DNA of 26,405 bases from Methanobrevibacter sp. Its GTDB lineage: Archaea; Methanobacteriota; Methanobacteria; Methanobacteriales; Methanobacteriaceae. A program made the position numbers and the translations under genes. Below are positions 7,219 to 14,636 of this stretch, in pieces. The DNA lies in assembly GCA_016838945.1 (NCBI GenBank), contig JADLKP010000007.1:1-26405 (forward strand), read 5' to 3'. Numbering within the stretch: position 1 is the stretch's first letter; each line of letters opens with the position of its first letter. The notes under the pieces are model-generated. The model made no database searches. It was not told where the DNA came from and was given only the letters and a program-made list of their open reading frames with translations.

Positions 7219-7811
7219 AATAACACCTCAAAGCAAAAGAACGATAAGATCATTCTTTAATTTATTCAGATATTATTAAGATAATGCAAAATAAACTAGT
7301 TTTTTAAAGATTTTAGACCAATTAACTGATAATAATAATTATTTAACCAAATACTAATTTATAAGCCTAGTATTAACTAAAAATTTAACAGATATAGATT
7401 AATTAAACCTAGTATTCACTATTCATTAATATCTAATTAATATACCAATTACCAATGAGATTCAAAAGAATCCTTCAATTCGCCTTACCATAAAATCTAT
7501 AATGGATATAAAATCATAAAAAAACTAGAAGGTTGATTTATAGATTGCATATGATATTCTTAATTTAAGAAATAAATAAATTCAATAAATATAATAATTT
7601 TATAATTTATTTATAATAATATTAAGTTTTTTATTATTTAAATACTTAATCATAACTAAATGACCAAATAAATATGATCTTAATAATATTTTGCTAATTA
7701 TAAGTTTAGCAACTAATTCTTTTAATTAAAAAAGAATAAAAACTTTCGCTAATTATAAGTTTAGCAACTAATTCTTTTAATTAAAAAAGAATAAGATAAA
7801 AGAATAAAGAT
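7219..7811. other. 593-nt intergenic region between rpoK and enolase
   Basis: No convincing gene on either strand. Toward enolase there is a TATA-like TTATAAAT (minus strand, about 7358-7366) that could start an enolase transcript with a leader of about 115 nt. A 13-nt near-repeat (CCTAGTATT-N-ACT) occurs at 7366-7378 and 7408-7420. Toward rpoK lies the 47-bp duplicated structured element described separately. The rest is AT-rich sequence without visible signal. Confidence 0.6.
7693..7794. repeat. 47-bp duplicated element downstream of rpoK
   Basis: Two identical 47-nt copies, 7693-7739 and 7748-7794, are separated by 8 nt. Each copy can form two hairpins: GCTAA/TTAGC around an 8-nt loop, and ATTCTTTT/AAAAGAAT around AATTAA. 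On the minus strand each gives a T-rich run. They begin 18 bases after the rpoK stop, so a duplicated terminator or 3'-end element is the simplest reading. Confidence 0.85.
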
Positions 7812-8030
7812 TTATTCTTTTTGTCTAACGTTTAAAGGTAAAATACCTAATTCAAGTTCTTTAGTAGCTATATCAATAGGGTCAAGAGATTTGGAACTTT
7901 TCAAGAATTTTTCAATTTCCTTATGAGCCATTGGTTTTGCACCCATTGAAAGTTGAATAGCCCTTGCACCTAAGACTCTAGCTTTTTCGAATCTTGTTAA
8001 TTTTTTTGTATTGTTTTTATTTGCAGCCAT
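7812..8030 (-). CDS. rpoK: RNA polymerase subunit Rpo6 (RpoK, omega/Rpb6-like)
   Basis: Small assembly subunit of archaeal RNA polymerase, 72 residues. The core LTRFEKARVLGARAIQLSMGA near 11-31, followed by a Pro and the DPIDIATKELELGILPL stretch near 50-66, is the conserved Rpb6/omega signature. The N-terminal dozen residues are basic and Asn/Lys-rich, as in other archaeal versions. A GGAGTTAAATA site precedes the ATG. Its neighbour upstream is rpoN, and enolase follows after a long spacer, as in relatives. Confidence 0.95.
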   Translation of the reverse strand: MAANKNNTKKLTRFEKARVLGARAIQLSMGAKPMAHKEIEKFLKSSKSLDPIDIATKELELGILPLNVRQKE

Positions 8031-8148
8031 TATTTAACTCCTAATTATTAAACAATAATCAATAGTATAAACTATTAATAGCTAATTAATTCCCATACCA
8101 GAATAATATTTAAAACCTATAAATAAAAAATAAAAAAAGGATTTAAGA

Positions 8149-8319
8149 TTATTCCCAAGTTTCAACATGGGAAATTAACATTCTTCTACAACAATATCTT
8201 GTAATACCCATATCATCCAAAATATCTTTTGATTCTTCACCATCAGCTAATCTACGGTTATATTCATCAAAATATGCAGAAACGGGTTTTCCACAACTTA
8301 TACATCGTATAGGTATCAT
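8149..8319 (-). CDS. rpoN: RNA polymerase subunit Rpo10 (RpoN)
   Basis: Small zinc-binding subunit of archaeal RNA polymerase, equivalent to eukaryotic Rpb10, 56 residues. The N-terminus MIPIRCISCGKPVSAYFDEY carries the CxxC pair (C6, C9), and the RYCCRRMLISH segment carries the paired cysteines C43-C44. Together these form the atypical Cx2C...CC zinc site of Rpb10. Length is slightly below that of many relatives, but the core is complete. It lies between rps9 and rpoK. It has its own upstream spacer of 202 nt that contains a strong RNA structure. Confidence 0.96.
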   Translation of the reverse strand: MIPIRCISCGKPVSAYFDEYNRRLADGEESKDILDDMGITRYCCRRMLISHVETWE

Positions 8320-8452
8320 ATAATCATCATTTCCTTTTTATATAAAACAATATTCCATATTAAAAATATGAAATAATTCAATTTAATTTTACAGCTTTTT
8401 CCAATCACAAATGAAAAATTAAAAAGATTGGATTTCTTACAGAGAATTTGAT

Positions 8453-8508
8453 AAATTTTACAAACTTCAAAAAGGCAGAAATGCCTCTTTAAAAGAATTG
8501 TAAAATTT
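8453..8508 (-). terminator. Nested hairpin between rps9 and rpoN
   Basis: An 11-bp perfect outer stem (AAATTTTACAA at 8453-8463, TTGTAAAATTT at 8498-8508) encloses a 5-bp GC-containing hairpin (AGGCA at 8473-8477, GAAA, TGCCT at 8482-8486). On the minus strand the inner hairpin is followed at once by TTTTT. It begins 13 bases after the rps9 stop. This looks like a terminator or attenuator that would set rpoN/rpoK expression relative to the ribosomal genes, or a processing site. Confidence 0.6.
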
Positions 8509-8521
8509 AAGAAATATAAAA

Positions 8522-8920
8522 TTACCTGTAACTTTTTTGTTTACGAGCTCTAGCCCCAGGACCACCGTATTTCTTAGGTTCGGAACGTCTTGGATCCCCT
8601 ACTAACATGGTTCTGTCATATTGAGTGTAAATCTCTTTTAAGTCCATGTCTTGAGTCCATTGCACTAAACCCTTTGCAATTACCATACGTGCAGCTTCAG
8701 CTTGTCCCATAACTCCTCCACCATTAACTCTGATGGAAATGTCTACTTGGTTAGCAACATCTCCAGCCAATTCTAATGGTTCGGTTAATTTTAAACGTGC
8801 AAGTTCTGGAGAATAAAGTTCTAAAGGAACTTTATTGATTCTTACTTTACCGGTACCTTCTCTTACAGTACCCCTTGCAATAGCTGTTTTACGCTTACCG
8901 CTTGTATGAACAACTTTCAT
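8522..8920 (-). CDS. rps9: 30S ribosomal protein uS9
   Basis: Small-subunit ribosomal protein S9, 132 residues. The TSGKRKTAIARGTVREGTGKVRIN start (split near 5-29), VNGGGVMGQAEAARMVIAKGLV near 65-86, and the basic RARKQKSYR C-terminal tail that reaches the ribosomal P site are all present. A GGAGTAA site precedes the ATG. It lies directly downstream of uL13 (73 nt) in the conserved operon. Confidence 0.97.
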   Translation of the reverse strand: MKVVHTSGKRKTAIARGTVREGTGKVRINKVPLELYSPELARLKLTEPLELAGDVANQVDISIRVNGGGVMGQAEAARMVIAKGLVQWTQDMDLKEIYTQYDRTMLVGDPRRSEPKKYGGPGARARKQKSYR

Positions 8921-8993
8921 AACAATTACTCCATAATTTAATATAATTCGTATAATAATCCATCATTAGAACAAATCAAAGCTTTTAGCCAAA

Positions 8994-9422
8994 TTATTCG
9001 AATTTAGCTCCTAAAAGTTTAGAGATTTCTCCTAATTCCATTCCTTTTTTAATGTCGTTATATTCAGCTTCAGGCATGGTTATAAGTTCAGCATCAGCAT
9101 ACTCTTCAGGTACACCTACAAATGCTTTGAATCCTTTGAAAGCAGTTTTACCTTTTGCTTTTTTCATAGGTAACATACCTCTTACGGTTCTTCTGAATAT
9201 ATCTTCTGGTCTTCTTGGATATTTAGGACCTAAGTCACGAGGGTTAGAGATAGATGCTCTGTCCACTCTTTGTTTGTATTTAGCATAAGCCCAATCCTTA
9301 TTACCAGTTAACATTATTTTTTCAGCGTTGAGAACTACAATCTCTTCGCCTTCGAGAAGTTGCTTGCTGACTACACTAGCAAGTCTTCCTAAAATATGTC
9401 CTTCACCGTTAATAATCATCAT
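8994..9422 (-). CDS. rpl13: 50S ribosomal protein uL13
   Basis: Large-subunit ribosomal protein L13, 142 residues, archaeal type. Recognisable parts are INGEGHILGRLASVVSKQLLEG near 4-25, the VVLNAEKIMLTGNK segment near 29-42, and RRPEDIFRRTVRGMLP near 71-86. It starts with two Met codons; GGTGTAAAA upstream suits the first. It lies 20 nt downstream of eL18. Confidence 0.97.
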   Translation of the reverse strand: MMIINGEGHILGRLASVVSKQLLEGEEIVVLNAEKIMLTGNKDWAYAKYKQRVDRASISNPRDLGPKYPRRPEDIFRRTVRGMLPMKKAKGKTAFKGFKAFVGVPEEYADAELITMPEAEYNDIKKGMELGEISKLLGAKFE

Positions 9423-9442
9423 TTTTACACCAATCCTTTAGC

Positions 9443-9808
9443 TTATAACATAATCTTAACATTGCTGCCTTTAGGATTTGCTTCTGCAAGTTCTGCAATG
9501 GAAATAGCTTCACTGCCGAATTTTTCGATTTTCGCTTCAGCATTTTTAGTGAATCCTAATGCTGCGATAGTTACTTTGTGATCTAATTTACCGTCAGATA
9601 ATACTTTACCTGGAATAACCACAGTTTCCCCTTCAACAGTATATTTGTTAATGTGAGAAAGGCTTACTTCAGCTTGGTTTCTAGCAGGTTTTTCGAGCTT
9701 GATAGCAACTTCTTTCCAGATACCTACTTCTTCCTCATAAGACTGTTTTCTGAGATTGTAAATAAGGTCAATAAGGTTAGGATTAGTTTTCTTAATTTCT
9801 CTAGCCAT
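9443..9808 (-). CDS. rpl18e: 50S ribosomal protein eL18
   Basis: Archaeal/eukaryotic-type large-subunit protein L18e, 121 residues. Conserved segments include NPNLIDLIYNLRKQS near 9-23, VIPGKVLSDGKLDHKVTIAALGFT (split over 64-87), and the SIAELAEANPKGSNVKIM C-terminus. Its GGAGGAAG ribosome site overlaps the end of rpoD, whose stop is two bases from this ATG. That indicates tight translational coupling. Confidence 0.97.
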   Translation of the reverse strand: MAREIKKTNPNLIDLIYNLRKQSYEEEVGIWKEVAIKLEKPARNQAEVSLSHINKYTVEGETVVIPGKVLSDGKLDHKVTIAALGFTKNAEAKIEKFGSEAISIAELAEANPKGSNVKIML

Positions 9809-9810
9809 TA

Positions 9811-10638
9811 TTAGCTTCCTCCTTCACTAAATATGATAAACTCATCTGCTTTAGAATCTAAAACATCACAAGCTTTCAATAAAACCTCTTTAGGAGGCAT
9901 TGATCCATCAGTTTCAATTTTAAAAATAAAATCATTTTCACGATAACCAACATTGATAAATTTAGAATCTGCCGCTTTTGCTGTCCTTACACAAGTCTTA
10001 CAAAGGGAACAGTTTTCAATGTCAACAATATCGATTCTTCCTTCTTCTCTGTCAGCTTCCAAAACGCCTCTTGGACAATTTTCAGCAACAGCATAGATAA
10101 CCTCTTCATCTTCATTGAAGGTTATGTCTGGATATTGCTTATAAGCGCAAACAGTTGTTGGCACCCATTTTGCATGGTCTTTACCAATTCCTAATTTTGC
10201 TACAGCTTCTAAATCAACTTCTTGATTCTCTTTTAATTTCAAGAGAGGGATGGTATCGTATACTGGTTTAATTTTTGAGTCACCACAAGACTTTAAATCC
10301 GCGGAGTATACAGTTTTAGGACCTTTTTCCCTTAAAGAGAATGAAACGCTACATCTTGGACAATATTCTCCTTTTTCACTATCACAATCGCAATCTTCAG
10401 GAAGCACTAAGCCTTCAATAGATGCTGCATCGGAAACTAAAGGAGTTAATCCTAATCTATGAGCTAATACTTCATCAAACATTGCAGAATCATTTTTAAC
10501 TATGAATACATCATCAATAGCTAATTTTGGTACTTTCATCATTGCAATTCTTCTAATAGCATTAACAAAAGGCACTTCTGCATCATAGACTATAAAAGTC
10601 ATGGAATTTTCATCTTGCTCTTTGACATCAATTTTCAT
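9811..10638 (-). CDS. rpoD: RNA polymerase subunit Rpo3 (RpoD) with Fe-S domain
   Basis: Alpha-like subunit that nucleates archaeal RNA polymerase assembly with Rpo11, 275 residues. The dimerisation core AEVPFVNAIRRIAMMKVPKLAIDDV is split near 20-45. A zinc-loop-like CDCDSEKGEYCPRC follows near 83-96. The inserted ferredoxin-like domain carries ENCPRG, then CSLCKTC about 20 residues later, giving the four cysteines of a single Fe-S cluster, as in Sulfolobus Rpo3. The C-terminal dimerisation strand returns with FIFKIETDGSMPPKEVL. Upstream ribosome site is weak (AAGGGTTT). It sits 12 nt after uS11. Confidence 0.96.
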   Translation of the reverse strand: MKIDVKEQDENSMTFIVYDAEVPFVNAIRRIAMMKVPKLAIDDVFIVKNDSAMFDEVLAHRLGLTPLVSDAASIEGLVLPEDCDCDSEKGEYCPRCSVSFSLREKGPKTVYSADLKSCGDSKIKPVYDTIPLLKLKENQEVDLEAVAKLGIGKDHAKWVPTTVCAYKQYPDITFNEDEEVIYAVAENCPRGVLEADREEGRIDIVDIENCSLCKTCVRTAKAADSKFINVGYRENDFIFKIETDGSMPPKEVLLKACDVLDSKADEFIIFSEGGS

Positions 10639-10650
10639 ATTAAACCCTTC

Positions 10651-11043
10651 TTATACTCTTCTTCCTCTTTTACCGCCTGGTCTTCCAGTACCATCATGAG
10701 GTATAGGAGTGATATCTTCAATTTTACCAATTTTGATTCCAGCTCTTGCTAAAGCACGAATAGTTGCTTGAGCACCAGGACCTGGACTTCTAGGACCGTT
10801 TCCACCAGGAGCTCTTACTCTGATATGTAATCCAACAAAACCTTTTTCTTTTGCGTCTTCAGCTGCTCTGTTAGCTGCTTCCATAGCTGCAAAAGGAGAA
10901 GATTGTTGTCTGTCTGCACGAACTACTTTACCACCAGACCATTGACAGATGGTTTCTGCTCCGGTAATATCAGTTACAGTTAAGATAGTATTGTTAAAGG
11001 ATGAATAAATATTAGCTATTCCCCATTTTTCATCTTTTGCCAT
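10651..11043 (-). CDS. rps11: 30S ribosomal protein uS11
   Basis: Small-subunit ribosomal protein S11, 130 residues. IANIYSSFNNTILTVTDITGAET near 9-31, the RADRQQSSPFAAMEAA block near 42-57, HIRVRAPGGNGPRSPGPGAQA split near 73-94, and the basic DGTGRPGGKRGRRV tail are characteristic. An AGGTGTG site precedes the ATG. It lies 11 nt after uS4. Confidence 0.98.
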   Translation of the reverse strand: MAKDEKWGIANIYSSFNNTILTVTDITGAETICQWSGGKVVRADRQQSSPFAAMEAANRAAEDAKEKGFVGLHIRVRAPGGNGPRSPGPGAQATIRALARAGIKIGKIEDITPIPHDGTGRPGGKRGRRV

Positions 11044-11054
11044 AATAACACACC

Positions 11055-11591
11055 TTATTGATTTTCACCAGCTTCAGTAGCTGCTTTATTATGTTCTTCA
11101 ATCTGTTTAGCTACAGGGGAAGAGTGGTAGAAACCAACTGCTTCTTCTTCTCCTCTTTTAACAACATAACTTGGAGAATTTAATTTTTTACCGTTTAAAG
11201 CAATGTGTCCGTGTACTACAAACATTCTTGCTTCTTTAGCAGTACGAGCTAAACCTTTTTGGAAAACTATAGTTTGTAATCTTCTTCTTAAAATATCTTC
11301 AACAGTCAAGTCAAGAATATTTTCCAAGTGAGCATTTTCATCAAGGATTCCTGTTCTTTTCAAGTGTCCTAATAACTCTTCAGTTTCAACTTTTACTTGA
11401 TCTTGAGAGAAACCGAGTAAGTATCTTGCTTCCCTACTGTATTTTCTAACTAAAGTATCAGCTTTCCAAATTTCCTTTTTGTTTTTTAAGCCGTATTTAG
11501 ACATTAATTTGTTTTCAGTTTTAATTCTTTCTGCATTCCAAGGATGAGGTGGTGTATCATACTTTTTCCTTGCTTTTCTTGGATGTCCCAT
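11055..11591 (-). CDS. rps4: 30S ribosomal protein uS4
   Basis: Primary 16S rRNA-binding protein S4, 178 residues. I start it at the ATG at 11591 because it begins the canonical MGHPRKARKKYDTP and lies 8 nt after GGAG. An in-frame GTG at 11597 would add two residues but overlaps that site. The S4 RNA-binding domain (RRRLQTIVFQKGLARTAKEA near 104-123, then RMFVVHGHIALNGKKLNSPSY) is complete. The C-terminal tail is acidic/amide-rich. It is the second gene of the S13-S4-S11-rpoD order that is conserved in archaea. Confidence 0.97.
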   Translation of the reverse strand: MGHPRKARKKYDTPPHPWNAERIKTENKLMSKYGLKNKKEIWKADTLVRKYSREARYLLGFSQDQVKVETEELLGHLKRTGILDENAHLENILDLTVEDILRRRLQTIVFQKGLARTAKEARMFVVHGHIALNGKKLNSPSYVVKRGEEEAVGFYHSSPVAKQIEEHNKAATEAGENQ

Positions 11592-11685
11592 AATCACATC
11601 TCCTTATCTTAATATAATAATCATAATTTATTATAAAATTTCGTAATAATCTATCAAGTTTACCTAAGTGCAATAAAAGATGAAA

Positions 11686-12135
11686 TTATCTTCTTCTACG
11701 ACTTACACCGACAGTGGAACTGTGTCTGAAAGTAGATTTAGTTCTTTGTCCTCTAACTGGTAAACCAACTTCGTGTCTTCTACCTTTGTAACTTCTGGTC
11801 TTTTTCATTCTGTTTAAATCGTCTCTTAAAGTCATGTCAAGATCAGATTCAATTAAATGAAGGTCTTCACCAGTAGTGTAATCGTTACGTCTGTTTAGCA
11901 TCCAATCAGGAATATTGAATTCTTTTGGATTTTCTAAAAGCGCTTCGATTTTTGCAACATCCTCTTCAGAGATGTAACCGATTTGATCATCAGTATTTAA
12001 TCCTAAGGTAAGACAGATAGATCTAGATAAGGATAATCCAATACCTTTAATTTCAGTTAAAGCATGTTGGATAGTTTTGTTACCATCTACGTCCTTTCTG
12101 GATATACGCACTAAGTGCTTAAAGTCGTCTTCCAT
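11686..12135 (-). CDS. rps13: 30S ribosomal protein uS13
   Basis: Small-subunit head protein S13, 149 residues from the ATG at 12135. That start is preferred over the in-frame ATG at 12150 because a perfect GGAGGT ribosome site (12143-12148) lies inside the longer frame, 7 nt before 12135. The protein then opens with MEDDFKHLVRI, as in relatives. ALTEIKGIGLSLSRSIC, the RGQRTKSTFR segment and the basic RRRR end identify the family. It heads the ribosomal/RNA polymerase cluster. Confidence 0.97.
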   Translation of the reverse strand: MEDDFKHLVRISRKDVDGNKTIQHALTEIKGIGLSLSRSICLTLGLNTDDQIGYISEEDVAKIEALLENPKEFNIPDWMLNRRNDYTTGEDLHLIESDLDMTLRDDLNRMKKTRSYKGRRHEVGLPVRGQRTKSTFRHSSTVGVSRRRR

Positions 12136-12588
12136 TAAAGTAACCTCCATAATATTTTTTTAGGAGCGAACCCACGAGACGTTAATTAAAAAATTTAGCG
12201 GATTCGAATGCTTTATTTTAAAGCACAGTTTTTTCAACAATGTAAAACTTAGTCTGACAATAGTCAAAACTTAAGATTCAAGCCATTAACCAATGCCAAC
12301 CAAGAGTTCATATCAGTTTCAAGCACATTTAATAATTCTAATTAAATAATAACTACGCTCAGCTTACTAAAAGATAGAGTAACTTAATACTCAATAAATT
12401 ACTAATAAACTTTTAAAGCCATAGCTAGATTATAATTTAACTAATTAAAAAAAAGCAAACTAAATAAATCCAACTCGTAAAGCTTATTTGAATTGGATTT
12501 ACCTTAATGATAATTTGATAAAAGTGATATTATCATTAATAATAATCCTATTAAATAGAATTACATTAAATTGCTATACACTAATAAA
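12136..12588. other. 453-nt leader/spacer between tRNA-Ser and uS13
   Basis: No gene seen. A perfect 7-bp hairpin (TGCTTTA, TTT loop, TAAAGCA, 12209-12225) lies about 75-90 nt upstream of the uS13 start. It is a candidate leader structure for ribosomal autoregulation, by position only. TATA-like stretches on the minus strand occur near 12408-12416 and 12430-12438, either of which would give a leader of roughly 250 nt. Read-through from the tRNA gene is also possible. Confidence 0.4.
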
Positions 12589-12673
12589 CGCCGAGACTGG
12601 GATTTGAACCCAGGCGAGGTGAACCCTCACGGGATTTCCAGTCCCGCGCCTTACCAGGCTAGACTATCTCGGC
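12589..12673 (-). tRNA. tRNA-Ser (GGA anticodon)
   Basis: An 85-nt class II tRNA. The acceptor stem GCCGAGA pairs perfectly with TCTCGGC and a G discriminator follows. The anticodon stem-loop reads GGGACT-GGA-AATCCC, so the anticodon is GGA (serine, UCC/UCU). A long variable arm, TGAGGGTTCACCTC, and a T arm with GGTTCAAATCC are present. CCA is not encoded and there is no intron. Confidence 0.96.
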
Positions 12674-12706
12674 AATCTAGTTAAGATATCAGACATAAAA
12701 CTGTCT

Positions 12707-12755
12707 AATATATAATTCACTGATATAAAAATATAAGTAATTAATACTATATAAA
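12707..12755 (-). promoter_or_regulatory. Candidate promoters of tRNA-Ser
   Basis: Two minus-strand TATA-like boxes lie upstream of the tRNA. AATTATATATT (12707-12717) would start transcription near 12686 and leave a short leader. TTTATATAG preceded by AACC (12747-12755) has the better consensus but would give a leader of about 50 nt. Confidence 0.45.
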
Positions 12756-12951
12756 GGTTTTGATATTTGGACCATAATTTTGTAAAAAATAGATGAAAAT
12801 TCAAAATCATAACCACAAATTAATATTGAACTTGATAATATTTAAAGATTTTTTATGAATTTATAGTAAAGTTTATATATGAGAACTAAAATTTATGATT
12901 TTTTGATATTGGACTGATTGAAAAATTTTTCAAAAAAGCTGTTTTGATTAT

Positions 12952-13063
12952 GTATACATTGAAATTAGAGTATCACATTTATTCAAAGTAGGATACATTG
13001 AAATTAAAGTAGCGAATTCATTCAAATAGGATCTTTGAATTAGAGTATCGCATTTATTCATAG
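12952..13063. repeat. Three imperfect tandem repeats of about 38 bp
   Basis: Units at 12952-12991, 12992-13029 and 13030-13063 share the order GAT(A)CATTGAAATTA-AGTA-CATTTATTCAAATAG with scattered changes and small length differences (40, 38 and 34 nt). There are no spacers between units. They begin just after the stop of the TPR-like gene. Confidence 0.75.
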
Positions 13064-13065
13064 AA

Positions 13066-13905
13066 TCATTCATTTAATTTTCTTTCCACTTTAGTATTCA
13101 AATCATCTATAACATCTTTAATTGCAGAATCTTTTGTTAAATCATAAGCAATATTAAAATAGAATAAAGCAGGAACCACTTTCTTATCCTCATCCAATTG
13201 GAATCCAAGGTTTTTGCATATTGTAATCACTTCAACGCTTGGACCGTAAGGCAATCCTTTTGATTTGAGGTATTCCTTTATGTCTGCTATTGAATCATCA
13301 TACTCTTTTATACTATTTTCATCTAAAATATCATTTAACTGATTTTTTGAATCATTATCATTATAATATCCACTTAATTTATTTAAATAAACAGCTAATT
13401 TTAGATTTTCTTCATCATTTGAGTCATGATATTCATTAAGGTAATAAATGGATAAGTTTTCAAAGGATTTTGCAAGGTCTTCAGTAGAATGATCATATTT
13501 GAAAGATTTGATGGTCAAGTCATAATATTCATTCCAATCACCATCATGCTTATGAATTTCACATAAGCCAAAAATGGCTTTTACATTAACAGGATTATAA
13601 TCATAAGCCAATTTGAAGGATTTAAGGGCATTGCCATATTCATCAAAATGCAATAACACATTTCCATAATTTGAATAAAGGGAAGAATAATCTAAAATGA
13701 GAGGAATTTTCTTTTTTATTTCTTTATTGATTGTAATCTGGAATAAAAGCTCTTCTAAAAGATTTTTGAATACATATTCTCCTCCAACATATTCCTTATT
13801 CAAATTGACATTTTCCTTTGCAAATTCAATGGCCTCATCATATTTTTCTTCACTTACAAGAATATTCATTTCTTCAATAATCTTTGGAATAGGCTTTATT
13901 TCCAT
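13066..13905 (-). CDS. TPR-like repeat protein, function unknown
   Basis: A 279-residue soluble, acidic, helical protein without signal peptide or membrane segment. Two helical hairpins resemble tetratricopeptide repeats: YSNYGNVLLHFDEYGNALKSFKLAYDYNP near 77-105 is the clearest, and a weaker one is near 246-262 (VVPALFYFNIAYDLTKD). An N-terminal EEKYDEAIEFAKENV (about 19-33) fits the same pattern. Such proteins are usually protein-binding scaffolds. The ribosome site is modest (GTGGTATT). It lies 38 nt downstream of the SHOCT-domain gene and is probably co-transcribed with it. No catalytic motif is visible. Confidence 0.75.
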   Translation of the reverse strand: MEIKPIPKIIEEMNILVSEEKYDEAIEFAKENVNLNKEYVGGEYVFKNLLEELLFQITINKEIKKKIPLILDYSSLYSNYGNVLLHFDEYGNALKSFKLAYDYNPVNVKAIFGLCEIHKHDGDWNEYYDLTIKSFKYDHSTEDLAKSFENLSIYYLNEYHDSNDEENLKLAVYLNKLSGYYNDNDSKNQLNDILDENSIKEYDDSIADIKEYLKSKGLPYGPSVEVITICKNLGFQLDEDKKVVPALFYFNIAYDLTKDSAIKDVIDDLNTKVERKLNE

Positions 13906-13943
13906 AATACCACTTTGTTTTTATGCAATTATATTGAATAGAA

Positions 13944-14459
13944 TTAGCTGTTCAATAATTCTTTTTTCTTTGCTTCAAATTCCTCTTCGGTAATTATTCC
14001 ATCTTTAAGAAGATCATGATATTTTCTGATCTCTTCTGGAATATCACGGACGACTTGCTGCATTTTAGGGGTTTCCTCCACTTCAAAGGATCCGGTGTTT
14101 AATTTATTGATCAATCTGTTTTCAAAATTATTCAACATATCACTATCCAATGTTTTAAGCAAAAGAACCTTTTCACCTAAATTGAATTTGATTCTATTGT
14201 CAGCAATCCTATCCAAGTCTTCAGTGCTTATATCATCATAGTCTATCTTGAAGGAATCCTTGACCTTGCCATTCAATCTGCTTCTCTTTTCTACATAAAT
14301 GGAATTTTCATCCAACTTAATAGCTCCATTGAACGTGTTTTCCTTGCCGTCAATGGTCTCTATCAAAAGACCTAAGAAATCAAATTTCACATTTCTTGAT
14401 TTGATTTCACCTGAAGGCATGTTTCCTTCCGGATTGAATAAAAAACCTAATCTTCCCAT
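13944..14459 (-). CDS. SHOCT-domain protein with a PH-like N-terminal part
   Basis: A 171-residue cytosolic protein. The last 30 or so residues, EEIRKYHDLLKDGIITEEEF (about 141-160) and KKELL, form a typical SHOCT motif, a short C-terminal helical module found on many small regulatory or membrane-associated proteins. The preceding 30-120 region, beta-rich with alternating hydrophobics (FNGAIKLDENSIYVEKRS; SFKIDYDDI), suggests a PH-like or GRAM-like fold, by pattern only. It is 38 nt upstream of the TPR-like gene and divergent from the gene at 14637. Its role is unknown. Confidence 0.75.
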   Translation of the reverse strand: MGRLGFLFNPEGNMPSGEIKSRNVKFDFLGLLIETIDGKENTFNGAIKLDENSIYVEKRSRLNGKVKDSFKIDYDDISTEDLDRIADNRIKFNLGEKVLLLKTLDSDMLNNFENRLINKLNTGSFEVEETPKMQQVVRDIPEEIRKYHDLLKDGIITEEEFEAKKKELLNS

Positions 14460-14636
14460 AATACCAAAACCCTAAGCTTTAAAAAATAATCTACTAATAC
14501 AATATAACATTTTAAAAACATATAAATTTAACTTATAATATAATAAAATAGAATAAAAATGGCAATTATTAAATAATTTTAATTATAAAACTATAAAAAG
14601 TTAAGATAAATTTTAAAAATGATGATTGTGATTTAA

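Larger units (their letters stand above)
12674..13065. other. 392-nt intergenic region between the TPR-like gene and tRNA-Ser
   Basis: No gene seen on either strand. Besides the tRNA promoter candidates it holds a 16-nt perfect palindrome TTGAAAAATTTTTCAA (12918-12933) preceded on the minus strand by a T run, and the threefold repeat at 12952-13063. Both lie downstream of the TPR-like gene and may be part of its 3' end. A plus-strand TATA-like GTTTATATATG near 12868-12878 has no gene after it. Confidence 0.5.

Noticed and set aside
12136..12150. Longer uS13 start at 12150
   Set aside because: The perfect GGAGGT ribosome site lies inside this extension and is correctly spaced for the ATG at 12135.
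12952..13063. Possible CRISPR array
   Set aside because: Units are contiguous and degenerate with no unique spacers, and no cas genes are present in the window.
13697..13993. 98-residue plus-strand frame rich in hydrophobic residues
   Set aside because: It spans the TPR-like and SHOCT genes antisense; its Phe/Ser/Ile bias is what antisense reading of AT-rich Lys/Glu codons gives.
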